64,000 nt of DNA, taken from positions 39,067-103,066 of the forward strand of contig JADJFA010000022.1 of assembly GCA_016708875.1 (NCBI GenBank). The letters run 5' to 3'. Source of the stretch: Lewinellaceae bacterium (GTDB lineage Bacteria > Bacteroidota > Bacteroidia > Chitinophagales > Saprospiraceae). Under the pieces are notes generated by a model. That model saw only the letters and a list, made by a program, of their open reading frames with translations. It did not search any database and was not told where the DNA came from. Below are positions 1 to 8,581 of this stretch, piece by piece. A program made the position numbers and the translations under genes. Position 1 is the first letter of the stretch, and each line of letters begins with the position of its first letter.

Positions 1-129
1 TTTGTAGTATAATTCTGGCAAAAGTTTCAAGGGTTCAAGCCATACAACCCTTTATTCTTTTTCGTGTTCATGCGGCGAACGTTTCTCTACAAGTAGCAAG
101 CGAACGCAAAAAAAATAAACAAACACAAC

Positions 130-515
130 ATGAAAAAAACAAGACTATTGGGCATCTGGATGGACAATGCCAGCGCCCACACTATGACGTATGTGAATGA
201 CTCGATCATCACAGAAGTCATTCATTCTGCATTTACCAGTCAGGAGCGGGAAGAATCGTTGAACAAGAGTGAAAACCTGATGCACAATAAAGAGCAGCAG
301 CAACAAGGAGTTATTACAAAAGACTGGGCGATATCATTAAAAACTATCAAAATGTGCTGATTTTTGGCCCAACCAACGCAAAAAGCGAATTGGCAAACGT
401 ATTGAAAGAAGACCATCATTTTGATGAAATTGAGATTGAGGTAAAGTCGGCAGATAAAATGACGGAGCCGCAAATGCATGCCTTTGTGAAAGACTACTTC
501 AATCCGGAAAAATAA
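130..515 (+). pseudogene. Small conserved Bacteroidota protein, broken by a one-base frameshift
   Basis: The first frame opens at ATG 130 (MKKTRLLGIWMDNASAHTM) and stops at 360. From about 316 the next frame carries the natural continuation (YYKRLGDIIKNYQNVLIFGP, then a segment ending DYFNPEK) to a TAA at 513-515. Joined, the two parts give about 128 residues that match, from memory, a family of small soluble Bacteroidota proteins with an N-terminal GIWMDxxxAH motif and a C-terminal FGPTxAKxEL motif, sometimes likened to release-factor-type domains. The function is unknown. The shift lies just after a Gln-rich stretch (CAG/CAA codons, about 295-312), where one base is missing. The gene could be a pseudogene or an indel error; the intact coding sense on both sides favours a recent or artefactual lesion. 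Confidence 0.6.
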
Positions 516-574
516 TTGATGAGGGTTTAAAACAATGGGGCATCCCTGAATTTTGCCATAGGTTCTGAATGACG

Positions 575-697
575 ATTGACGAGTACATGAATGTTGATTT
601 TTGATGTAATGGACGATGTAATTATTGACGATGGCGGCACATCGGCCATTATCAATCCTCCATTAAATCAAAAATCAACATTCATGTACTCGTCAAT
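575..697. repeat. Inverted repeat, 39-bp arms with one mismatch
   Basis: Arms 575-613 and 659-697 are reverse complements with one mismatch and enclose a 45-base spacer. The element lies between the 3' ends of two convergent genes, so as RNA it could form a long hairpin and act as a bidirectional terminator or 3' protector, although no clear U-tract follows. The rest of 516-740 shows no coding potential. Confidence 0.8.
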
Positions 698-740
698 CAT
701 CAATCAAACCCATTCATCTCAAATATTGGGTTGCTCCATG

Positions 741-3115
741 TTACCGAACCACTTCCACCTTCCGTTTCACACTTCCCTTTGCCGTTTGAACAATTAGGTA
801 ATAAACCCCGCTAGGCAATTCATTTACCTGAACCACAGTGTTTTGCGTAGCGGCTTCAAGTTCTCCACGCTGTACGATTGTGCCAAGCGCACTGTGCAAG
901 TTCCAGCCAAGGATATCCGCTTCGGCACTGATGGAAAACTGATCAGAAACCGGGTTAGGGAACACCCTTAGGTCTACAGTTTCTACTGTTTGCTCGGAAC
1001 GATCTGACAAAGCCGGGCCTACCAACAGCACTTCTTCATTTATAAAGTCATCGTCAAGCTGCTCGTCCTCGCCTTCAATAGGATTAAAGCCCGGGCCTGA
1101 GGCAGCACGGATATTGAGGTCAGTTAACCGCAAACCACGATCAGAAACGTGGCTCCAATAGGAGTAGAAAGCGTTCCAGTTGTTCTGATACAGTGCGTAA
1201 CCGTCAGTGCCAGCCAGGAAGGTGCCTGAATAGACGGTGTTGTTGCCCGTTCCATCGGTATCCAGGTCTACCAGACGATAACCCTGTGCATGCAACTCGC
1301 TCCATTTGGTGGTGAAACTATTCCAGTCGTTCGCATGCCAGAGGGCGTATCCACCTCCACCGGATTTGAAAACACCAGCATAATAGAGGACGCCGCCAAT
1401 CTTATAAACCTCCACATCCACAAGCCTGAATCCCAGACCACCCAATTCTGCCCATTTTGTATTGAAAGCCGCTTGAGTCATGCCGGCCACCAGGTGATGC
1501 CCCCAGTTTCCAGCGCCATAGATCCCTGCGTATCGGACATTTCCACTGCCATCTGTGTATACTTCCACATCTAGCAAGCGGTATCCCTGACCTGAAAGCG
1601 TATTCCATTCTGCAGTGAACGCAGCCCAGGTAGTACCGGTTTGGAGTTTTGAAACGCCTGTTCCTGCCCGCCAAACGCCTGAATATTGAACACTGCTGCC
1701 AACTTTGGTTACACTCAAGTCAGTCATGCGCATACCGTTACCCTTATGCGTGTTGTCCTGTGCTACAATCGCCGCTGCCGAGGCGCCTACCCACATGGCA
1801 TGTGTTCCTGTGCCAGCACGAAAGACACCGTTGTAAACATTCGTACCATAGTTAGGCATTGAACCGCTAGGCCAGATAAATGCACGGGTTCCAGCGTAAC
1901 CAGGAAGACCATGTGCCGTGAGGGCTTTCCAGTCTGCACTCGAACTGAGACTGGTAAAACTTGTTTTTTGAATCGCAAAACCTGTATTGAACAACAGCGG
2001 ACGGAAAGGCCCACTTTCAATGGTCGTTTCTTTGCGGATATGGATGTGCAAGTGCGGCCCAGAGCTGCTGCCTGAATTGCCCGCATATCCGAGAAAATCA
2101 CCTGCTTTCACAGCCTTGCCAACTTGCAATAAGGCCGCGTTCAAAGTCCCTTTTTGCATGTGTGCATAGAGTGCAATGTTTTCACCGTGCTGGATGTAGA
2201 AATGGTTGCCGCCACCACCGTTGGTGTAGTTCTGCCAATTGGCCTCTTCACCGGGTTTTGGATTGTTTGGAACTGAGTTGTTGAAACTTTCACTGTGCCA
2301 TCGGCCATTGCATAAATCGGCTTGCCCCAAACCCTGGAGTGTGCGTTTTCTGTGCCATTTGTACCGGGTAGGTTGTAACTCCAAACACCATTTACAAGCC
2401 CTTGCACCGACAAATCATACGCAAATACCTGAGAACCACCACCGTGCGTGCTGCCACCCTGCCAAACTTCATTGCTGGCAAGATCAAAAGCGCGGAAGGG
2501 CATTCCGAAGGTTTTGGTGTAAGGAGCCAGTGTTTTGGTAAACACGACCGGGTCAGGGAATCCGCTAAAATACAACTTCACTTTAAGCGAATTCGGAAAC
2601 AGCGCATCGAAGTACAAAACATCACCTACCTCGTGATAATCGCGACCATTTTGCCATGCTTTCCAAGCGTTTGGCGCAATGGGGTCCATGGTAAAAGTGA
2701 AAATTTTGATTTTGGTTTGGCCAGATTGGACGTATTCAAAGATGACCTTGTTCCAATTAATATTCACCGAGCCATTGTTTTTAGCCCAAATCTTTAAAGA
2801 GACCTGCGCTTTTCCGGCCTGGCTGCCTGTCCAGCCAGCTACTGTTTCGTACAAAAGCGCGTTTCCTTCTTGTTGGTCAAAGACAACGTCAATGTTGGGG
2901 GCGTTGTCAGCAGATGTCGAACTTTCGATTTCTCCCCAGGAAGGAGGCGTATCGAAATCCACTTTTGAAATGTGGGCACTCTGCGAGCAGCCGTAATCAC
3001 CTGCTTCGTGTTCGTGATGATGATCCTGTTGAGCCAAAAGGTTGAGGGAAAAGAATAGTTGCACAAGCAGAAGCAGGCAACAAGTTGGGGCGATGGAGAA
3101 AGAATGTTTTTTCAT
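741..3115 (-). pseudogene. Secreted M23-family metallopeptidase with tandem repeats and T9SS type A sorting domain, frameshifted
   Basis: Reading starts at ATG 3115 (MKKHSFSIAP, signal peptide ending near LLAQ, then a His-rich DHHHEHE). The first frame runs to 2141, but the true sense moves to the other frame, open 2384-741, at about 2282-2295, where one A is missing from an A-run (GTVK then SFNNSVPNN). Restored, the protein has about 790 residues. M23 zinc-ligand motifs are visible on both sides of the break: HGGGSQVFAYD in the first piece and GPHLHIHI in the second. About six repeats of roughly 45 residues follow, of the W..F...W..L...GYRL.DVE.Y....YAGV type (resembling the bacterial tandem repeat domain), then a T9SS C-terminal domain (VFPNPVSDQF ... 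GVYYLIVQT). Expected to be a surface or secreted peptidoglycan endopeptidase. As sequenced, neither piece holds both catalytic motifs. Confidence 0.8.
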
Positions 3116-3162
3116 TGAACTTTTACTGTTTGTTAGAGTGGTGAGTGTTTTTTTAGAAAGAG

Positions 3163-3241
3163 TGTTCAGAAACATGTGGCACACCTAAATTTGAATAGTG
3201 ACAATCAGCATGGTTGGTGAGGTGTGCCACATTTTCTTGAA
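3163..3241. repeat. GTGGCACACC palindromic element, copy 1
   Basis: The outer sequence TGTTCAGAAA...TTTCTTGAA encloses GTGGCACACC and its complement GGTGTGCCAC around a variable 30-base centre. The same element recurs at 37799-37877 (opposite orientation) and 40641-40714. It lies between two divergent genes and overlaps the upstream side of the kinase promoter region. Confidence 0.85.
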
Positions 3242-3340
3242 ATGTTTCAAACCGTTTGATGGAACAAAAGTATCGGCGCAGCCAGCCGACCGCCCATCGG
3301 TTGAGCGAATGGCAACATCCAATGAGTCAACGGTAAAAAG

Positions 3341-3348
3341 TACCTTTG
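3341..3348 (+). promoter_or_regulatory. Putative -7 promoter box for the hybrid kinase
   Basis: TACCTTTG matches the Bacteroidota housekeeping -7 consensus TAnnTTTG. It ends 18 bases before the preferred ATG at 3367. This is why 3367, rather than the upstream TTG at 3346, is taken as the start. Confidence 0.5.
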
Positions 3349-3366
3349 TTTGAAATTGAAAATGCA

Positions 3367-6261
3367 ATGAAACACTTCGGGTTGAAGGCTTGCCAGCGTT
3401 TGCTGCTGCACCTCAGCGTCTTGTTGGGTTTTTCTTCCAATCTGCACGCGCAGAAGCCTGAGATGGTCCCTATCTATGAAAAGAACCTTCAAGAAGCGAC
3501 TACAGACAGTGCGCGTGCCATGGCACTTCAATTTCTCTCTTTCAACCTGGCGCACAGCGACCCCAAACGAAGCGTAGAATATGGCAATCAAGCCCTCCGC
3601 GTTGCAGAAGAATCGGGAGACCCATGGCTGATTTCGCAGTGCCAAAACGGTGTTGGATGGGCATTTTTTTGCAGCGGCAACTATGCGCGAGCCAGAACTT
3701 TGCTCGATTCTTCCATCCAGTATATGCGCGAGACAAAGGATTATCTCGATCTGGCGCCCGTATGCAACAATCAGGGTTGGATATGCCTCAAGCAGGGCGA
3801 CAACATTGGTGCGCTTCGGTATTTTCGGGAAGGATTGAATGCGGCAGAAGCGAGCAAGGATGAAGGTAGAATTGCATTTATGAACCGCAGTTTAGGGTCG
3901 TTTTACAATGCACAGCTTGAATTCGACAAGTCCATTCCGCATATTCAACGTGCTTTAGAGGTGTTTACAGGACTACGTGATACCGGGCAAATCAGCGATT
4001 GTCTGATTACGCTTGGGAATGCATACAGCGGTTTAAAGCAATACGAGACTGCCATCGAATATTATAAAAAGACGCTGCCGATTTGCCATGAATTAGGTGA
4101 TTTGCTGGGGGAAGGATTGACATATGAAAACTGGGGAATGGCACTCAGCGAATTAGGCCGCTTCGACGAGGCTTTTTCAAAAATGGAATCAGCCCGCCGA
4201 CTGCTCGAACAATTGGACGAGCAAATTGAATTGGCCTTCCTCGACCTGACTATTGGCAGCACCTATTTAAAAAAAGGCGACTCTTTACAGGCCATCCTTC
4301 CATTGGAAAAGGCCCGCCAGGTCAGCGCAGAGTTGGAAATTAATGATGTGCTTTCGGAGGTTTTACCCGCCTTGCACAGGGCTTACGCAGCTGTTGGCAA
4401 ACCGGAGAAAGCCTATCAGACGCTCCTGGCGTATCAAGCCCTGCGCGATTCTTCAGCCGCCGATGCGGGCAAACTGGAACTCCAAAGGCTTAAGACTGAA
4501 TTCGAGACCGAGCGCAAGGAAAAAGACATTCAAATCAAAACACTTGAAAACACTCGTCTTCAATCGCGCTTTTGGCTGGCTTTGGCAGGGTTTGGGCTTG
4601 CACTCATGGCTGGGTTTGTCTTTTATTACCGTGCCAGACAGCGACGAAAAACCAATGCCGTCCTCAAATCTAAAAACCTGGAAATCCTTGCCCAAAAAAC
4701 CGAGGCAGAACGACAACGCGAACGGGCGCAACACTCAGAAGCGGTGAAGGAAAAATTCCTGGCGGCGATGAGCCACGAGATTAGAACGCCCATGAACGCA
4801 ATCGTCGGCCTCAGTCAATTGCTTGATGCAGAACACCATACGCCCACCACTGCACATAATATTTCCATCATCCGGCAATCAGGAGAACACTTGATGACCA
4901 TTCTCAACGATGTGCTCGACCTGGCTAAAATCGAGGCGAATAAAATTGAATTGCGGCCGCAGCCCCTGGCCCTGTTGCCCCAGCTGCAATTTGTCCGCGA
5001 CACTTTCGCCGCCCGCGCTCATGAAAAGGGCATCGCGCTACACCTTGAGACGGACGAAAACTTACCACAAAACATTATTGCCGACCCAGTACGTTTCAGT
5101 CAGGTGTTGAATAATTTGGTGTCGAACGCGATTAAATTTACTGAAAAAGGCGAGGTCGTCATTTCCGCAAAGCTTGCCGATACTTCAATATCCCAATATC
5201 CTAATATCCCAATTACTTACACCATCCGCGACACCGGAATCGGTATCCCCATGGAGAAACAAACGGCTGTTTTTGAAGAGTTTACACAAGCCGATTCGGG
5301 TATTGCGGTCACTTACGGTGGCACAGGATTGGGCTTGAGTATTGCGCGCAGTCTCGTTGCCCAAATGGGCGGGGAACTTCAATTGCGCAGCAAACCGGGA
5401 CAGGGTTCAGAATTCTTCTTTACCTTGAATTTACCCGTCGCCAGTGCTGAAAGCCTGTCCGACCAGATTCAGAACGACGGCAAAACCCTCATTCCCAGAC
5501 TTTTCTGCAATGCCCCGGTGCATGTTTTACTGGTGGAGGACAATGCATTTAACCAGGCCGTCGCGCAACAAACAATCGGCGCAATTTGCCCGGAAATCAC
5601 GCTGGAAATTGTGGAGCGGGGTGAAGACGCCGTTGAGCGGGTTAAAATCAAGCCATTCGACCTGATTTTGACCGACTTGCAAATGCCTGGCATTGATGGT
5701 TACGAAACCGCCCGGCGATTGCGATCTGTCCATTTTGATAAGCCTATTGTGGCACTGACTGCAAGTGCCGTGCGAACCGAAGAACCAAAATGCCTTGAAG
5801 CGGGCATGAATGAGATGGTCCTAAAACCCATCGCTCCTTCGGAAATGGCGGCCTTGCTGAGGCGTTATATCCCGGAAAAACTTGGAAAGATTAACCCACC
5901 TGAAATACCCGATGCGGCTCATACTTCTACCCACGCCACTCCCCTACCCCCTTCGCTTTTGCATTTTGCAGGCGGAAATCCGGAAATGGCAAGAGAACTT
6001 TTGAGCATCATCCGCACGGAATTGAGCGAATATCTGCCTGCAATTCAAGAACTTAGATCCAGCATGGATGCTTCAGGTATCAGGAAAATAATTCACAAAA
6101 TGAGGCCCCAGTTTATTGCAATTGGCCTTGAGGAACACAAAGCATTGTTGGATGCATTGGAACAAAATCTGGTTGCAGATGAAGGTTTTTGGGGGGATGT
6201 TCAGACATTAGAGCTGATTTTGGAGAAGGTGCTTTCTGAGATGGTTTCACACAGGGAGTAA
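3367..6261 (+). CDS. TPR-containing hybrid sensor histidine kinase (HisKA-HATPase-REC-Hpt-like)
   Basis: 964 residues. A signal peptide (MKHFGLKACQ ... LHAQ) is followed by tetratricopeptide repeats (about 40-370) predicted to lie in the periplasm and one membrane helix (about 401-420). Then comes HisKA with phosphoacceptor His near 470 (MSHEIRTPMNAI), HATPase_c with N-box NNLVSNAIKF and glycine motifs DTGIGIP and GGTGLGLS, and a receiver domain with Asp near 770 (LTDLQMPG) and Lys near 820. The C-terminal helical domain carries IHKM with His near 910, in the position of an Hpt domain. All catalytic residues look present. It probably senses a periplasmic signal through the TPRs and relays phosphate His-Asp-His. 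The LytTR regulator downstream at 6621 is a plausible partner, though a repeat array separates them. A short AATATCCC-type repeat lies inside the ATPase domain at 5185-5213. Confidence 0.9.
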   Translation: MKHFGLKACQRLLLHLSVLLGFSSNLHAQKPEMVPIYEKNLQEATTDSARAMALQFLSFNLAHSDPKRSVEYGNQALRVAEESGDPWLISQCQNGVGWAFFCSGNYARARTLLDSSIQYMRETKDYLDLAPVCNNQGWICLKQGDNIGALRYFREGLNAAEASKDEGRIAFMNRSLGSFYNAQLEFDKSIPHIQRALEVFTGLRDTGQISDCLITLGNAYSGLKQYETAIEYYKKTLPICHELGDLLGEGLTYENWGMALSELGRFDEAFSKMESARRLLEQLDEQIELAFLDLTIGSTYLKKGDSLQAILPLEKARQVSAELEINDVLSEVLPALHRAYAAVGKPEKAYQTLLAYQALRDSSAADAGKLELQRLKTEFETERKEKDIQIKTLENTRLQSRFWLALAGFGLALMAGFVFYYRARQRRKTNAVLKSKNLEILAQKTEAERQRERAQHSEAVKEKFLAAMSHEIRTPMNAIVGLSQLLDAEHHTPTTAHNISIIRQSGEHLMTILNDVLDLAKIEANKIELRPQPLALLPQLQFVRDTFAARAHEKGIALHLETDENLPQNIIADPVRFSQVLNNLVSNAIKFTEKGEVVISAKLADTSISQYPNIPITYTIRDTGIGIPMEKQTAVFEEFTQADSGIAVTYGGTGLGLSIARSLVAQMGGELQLRSKPGQGSEFFFTLNLPVASAESLSDQIQNDGKTLIPRLFCNAPVHVLLVEDNAFNQAVAQQTIGAICPEITLEIVERGEDAVERVKIKPFDLILTDLQMPGIDGYETARRLRSVHFDKPIVALTASAVRTEEPKCLEAGMNEMVLKPIAPSEMAALLRRYIPEKLGKINPPEIPDAAHTSTHATPLPPSLLHFAGGNPEMARELLSIIRTELSEYLPAIQELRSSMDASGIRKIIHKMRPQFIAIGLEEHKALLDALEQNLVADEGFWGDVQTLELILEKVLSEMVSHRE

Positions 6262-6616
6262 GTTTCACACAACGCCACGACGACACAACGCTATACATAG
6301 TTTCACACAACGGCGCAACGCTATACATAGTTTCACACAACGCCACGACGACACAACGTACATTGTTTCACACAACGGCACGACGACACAACGCTATACA
6401 TAGTTTCACGCAACGGCGCAACGCTATACATAGTTTCACACAACGCCACGACGACACAACGTACATTGTTTCACACAACGGCACAACACTATACCGCCTT
6501 ATTAACAAAAACGTTGTGCCTTCTCGGCGTTCTGTGACATTAACTCCTCTAACGTTGTGGCGTCGTGGCGTTGTGTGAAACTATGTACGTTGCGCCGTTG
6601 CGTCGTTGCGTGAAAT
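6246..6616. repeat. Degenerate tandem array of CACAACG-containing units with an inverted segment
   Basis: From 6246 to about 6500 the sequence repeats GTTTCACACAACG followed by CACGACGACACAACG and a short linker (CTATACATA or TACATT) with irregular unit length. From about 6555 to 6616 the same motif runs in the opposite orientation (CGTTGTGGCGTCGTGGCG, then TGTGAAACTATG), so the two ends can pair. Units vary in order and spacing, which is unlike CRISPR. The array fills the whole gap between the kinase and its neighbouring regulator, and no gene is seen in it. Confidence 0.8.
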
Positions 6617-6620
6617 AAAA

Positions 6621-7379
6621 ATGTTTACCATGCTAGAACCCACCCGAACCCTCATAGTCGAAGACGACCCATTTGCCGCTACCCAACTGCGCTTGCTCTT
6701 GCAGGATCGGCACCCGCGACTGCACGTGATCGCCACCTGTCGCGACGGACTGGAGGGTTTGAAGGCCATACAGCGCCTGCAACCCCAGCTCGTTTTCAGC
6801 GATGTGGAAATGCCAAATCTCGACGGGTTGGAAATGTTGCGCAGATTGGAAAAACCAGATTTCGAGGTCGTTTTTATCACCTCATTTGACAAATACGCCA
6901 TTGGCGCCCTGCGGCTAAGTGCCCTGGATTATCTACTCAAGCCCGTCAACCCGACAGAACTAGACGCCACCATTGCCCACTTTTTCAAAAAAAGAGACGC
7001 GAAACTGCGCAGCGAGGGAATCATCCAAAACTTCCTCCACAACATGAGCACAGGCGAGCATTCCCAGCAACGGCTAGCAGTAGCCACCACAGAGGGTACG
7101 TATTTTATACCCTTAGCGGATCTGTTCCGCATAGAAGCAGAGTCCAATTATGCCCGGATTTTCGCTCGCAATAGCAAACCGCTCCTGGTGTCAAAAACCC
7201 TCAAAGACCTGGAAGAATCACTGCCCTCCAAAATATTTCTGCGGGTGCATAAATCACACCTGGTCAATCGCTTGCACATCAAAAACCTGCTGCCAGAACA
7301 ACGGATGACCTTGTCGAATGGCGATGTGCTGGAGGTGTCGCGGAGGAGGTGGGCGGAGGTGCAGGCGGCGGTGGGGTAA
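6621..7379 (+). CDS. LytTR-family response regulator transcription factor
   Basis: 252 residues from ATG 6621 (MFTMLEPTRT); an ATG at 6630 is also possible. The N-terminal receiver domain shows the acidic pair in LIVEDDPF, phosphoacceptor Asp near 61 (FSDVEMPNLDG), Thr/Ser in FITSFD and Lys in LLKPVNPTE. After a linker comes a C-terminal LytTR DNA-binding domain (about 148-250) with characteristic FRIEAESNYARI, FLRVHKSHLVNR and a terminal VSRRRW. It is a cytoplasmic transcription factor of the LytR/AlgR type. The cognate kinase is probably the TPR hybrid kinase upstream, but that kinase already has its own REC and Hpt-like modules, so this regulator could be the final acceptor of a relay. Confidence 0.9.
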   Translation: MFTMLEPTRTLIVEDDPFAATQLRLLLQDRHPRLHVIATCRDGLEGLKAIQRLQPQLVFSDVEMPNLDGLEMLRRLEKPDFEVVFITSFDKYAIGALRLSALDYLLKPVNPTELDATIAHFFKKRDAKLRSEGIIQNFLHNMSTGEHSQQRLAVATTEGTYFIPLADLFRIEAESNYARIFARNSKPLLVSKTLKDLEESLPSKIFLRVHKSHLVNRLHIKNLLPEQRMTLSNGDVLEVSRRRWAEVQAAVG

Positions 7380-7531
7380 ACAAACCCTTCCGCTTAAAAT
7401 ACTAAATGCGGACCGTTCCCCTGTTTAAAACAAATAGGGCTCCCTATGTGTTGGGGTGGAGCAGGGTCAATCAACCATTATTGCTTGGTCCTGAGTTGTT
7501 AACCATTGCAACAATCAAAACCACGCTCAAC

Positions 7532-7951
7532 ATGAATAAGAAAGATCTTTTTAAGAACATGCCCCAAATGTCGCCCCTTACCGAAAGGATGGAGGCATCC
7601 AAAGAAAAGGGTTTCACAGAAAATTTCGAGATCATCTCAGCAACTACAATGATCAATTATGGTAATGATAAGGAATACGCGTCAGGAGATGTTTCCATTG
7701 TAAACCATTATCGCTTTGAAGGCCTGTCCGATCCGGGCGACAACAATATCCTATATGAATTAAAGACTTCAGATGGAAAACAAGGCCTATTGAATACCCC
7801 ATATGGACCGGATTGTCCGGCACACGTTGCTGAATTTGTGGCGAATATTCCCCAAATTGGAAAACAGCATGGGGACAAATCGCCTGACACGAAACATGCG
7901 GAAACACCATTGGATGTTACGATTTCCAGTAATACTACTTCCTCGGATTAA
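7532..7951 (+). CDS. Small conserved protein of unknown function
   Basis: 139 residues from ATG 7532 (MNKKDLFKNM); the open frame extends upstream to 7406 but the upstream part does not look coding. It is predicted to be soluble, with no signal peptide. The central part, VNHYRFEGLSDPGDNNILYE, followed by SDGKQGLLNTPYG, resembles a short Bacteroidota family usually of about 100 residues, often mislabelled phosphoribosylpyrophosphate synthetase, with the pattern YRFEGxSxPxD...YAI...DGxKGxLxxxYG. The C-terminal 35 residues are polar and probably disordered. No function is established. The gene is convergent with the TM2 gene across a shared terminator. Confidence 0.7.
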   Translation: MNKKDLFKNMPQMSPLTERMEASKEKGFTENFEIISATTMINYGNDKEYASGDVSIVNHYRFEGLSDPGDNNILYELKTSDGKQGLLNTPYGPDCPAHVAEFVANIPQIGKQHGDKSPDTKHAETPLDVTISSNTTSSD

Positions 7952-7997
7952 CTACGCCCTGACGGACATTTGTTTTGTAACGGCCTCCTGCGCCAAA

Positions 7998-8037
7998 AAA
8001 CAAAGCCCGACTCTCTTCAGAAAGCCGGGCTTTGTTT
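7998..8037. terminator. Bidirectional terminator between convergent genes
   Basis: AACAAAGCCCG (about 7998-8009) pairs with CGGGCTTTGTTT (8026-8037) around a 16-base loop. A-rich sequence precedes and T-rich sequence follows, so the hairpin could end transcription from both sides. Confidence 0.75.
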
Positions 8038-8061
8038 CAATATTCTATTTGAAATCCCAAA

Positions 8062-8529
8062 TTACTTAGCCGACTGGAAAGCAGCCAGGAACTTGTCATT
8101 CCCTTCGTAGTGCGCCATGTGCCCAATGATCAGACGAATAAAGTCAATCAAAGGAATGAGGCCAAAAATGCCGCCAAACGTGATGATGTAAAACAAAATC
8201 AAAATTGGGCGACCACCCAGGTACACACGGTGCAGGCCGGTCCAGCCAATGAAAAACGCAAGCAGGATCGCAACAACTAAATTGTGCTCCCCACCTGCCA
8301 AAGCTTTGAAAAACGTTTTAGCCTTTTTGCCGAAGTTTTTGATTTTGGAAAAGAAGCCGCGTTTTTCAGATTTTTTCTTGATGACCTTGCCGCTTTCTGT
8401 GGCAGTCGCGGTAGTGTATTGTGCAGTCCCAGTGTTGACGGCAGCCGTAGTGGCGAATGCCGGCATGCTGGACAGCATAAACACAGACAACAGCATGAAA
8501 GAGAGGGCCTTGAGTGCAGAAATTTTCAT
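8062..8529 (-). CDS. TM2 domain membrane protein with signal peptide
   Basis: 155 residues. An N-terminal signal-like segment (MKISALKALSF ... AFAT) is followed by a Thr/Ala-rich stretch and a basic region (KKKSEKRGFFSKIKNFGKKAK). The C-terminal half has two hydrophobic helices joined by a short turn: AFFIGWTGLHRVYLGG and then FYIITFGGIFGLIPLIDFIRL. That arrangement, with the G...G.H..YLG turn, identifies a TM2 domain. Such proteins are common in Bacteroidota and their role is unclear. The domain is C-terminal, and the basic linker would face the side opposite the membrane helices' turn. It stands alone between two terminated genes. Confidence 0.85.
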   Translation of the reverse strand: MKISALKALSFMLLSVFMLSSMPAFATTAAVNTGTAQYTTATATESGKVIKKKSEKRGFFSKIKNFGKKAKTFFKALAGGEHNLVVAILLAFFIGWTGLHRVYLGGRPILILFYIITFGGIFGLIPLIDFIRLIIGHMAHYEGNDKFLAAFQSAK

Positions 8530-8581
8530 AATATAGAAATGATTCGTGAATAAAAAATGAATTTCGAGCCAAATATAACAA

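Noticed and set aside
2275..2300. Programmed frameshift in the M23 peptidase
   Set aside because: GTGAAAGTTTC is not a slippery heptamer, and the intact frame on both sides suggests a lost A.
6246..6616. CRISPR array
   Set aside because: Repeat units vary in order and length, the spacers are themselves repeat variants, part is inverted, and no cas gene is present.
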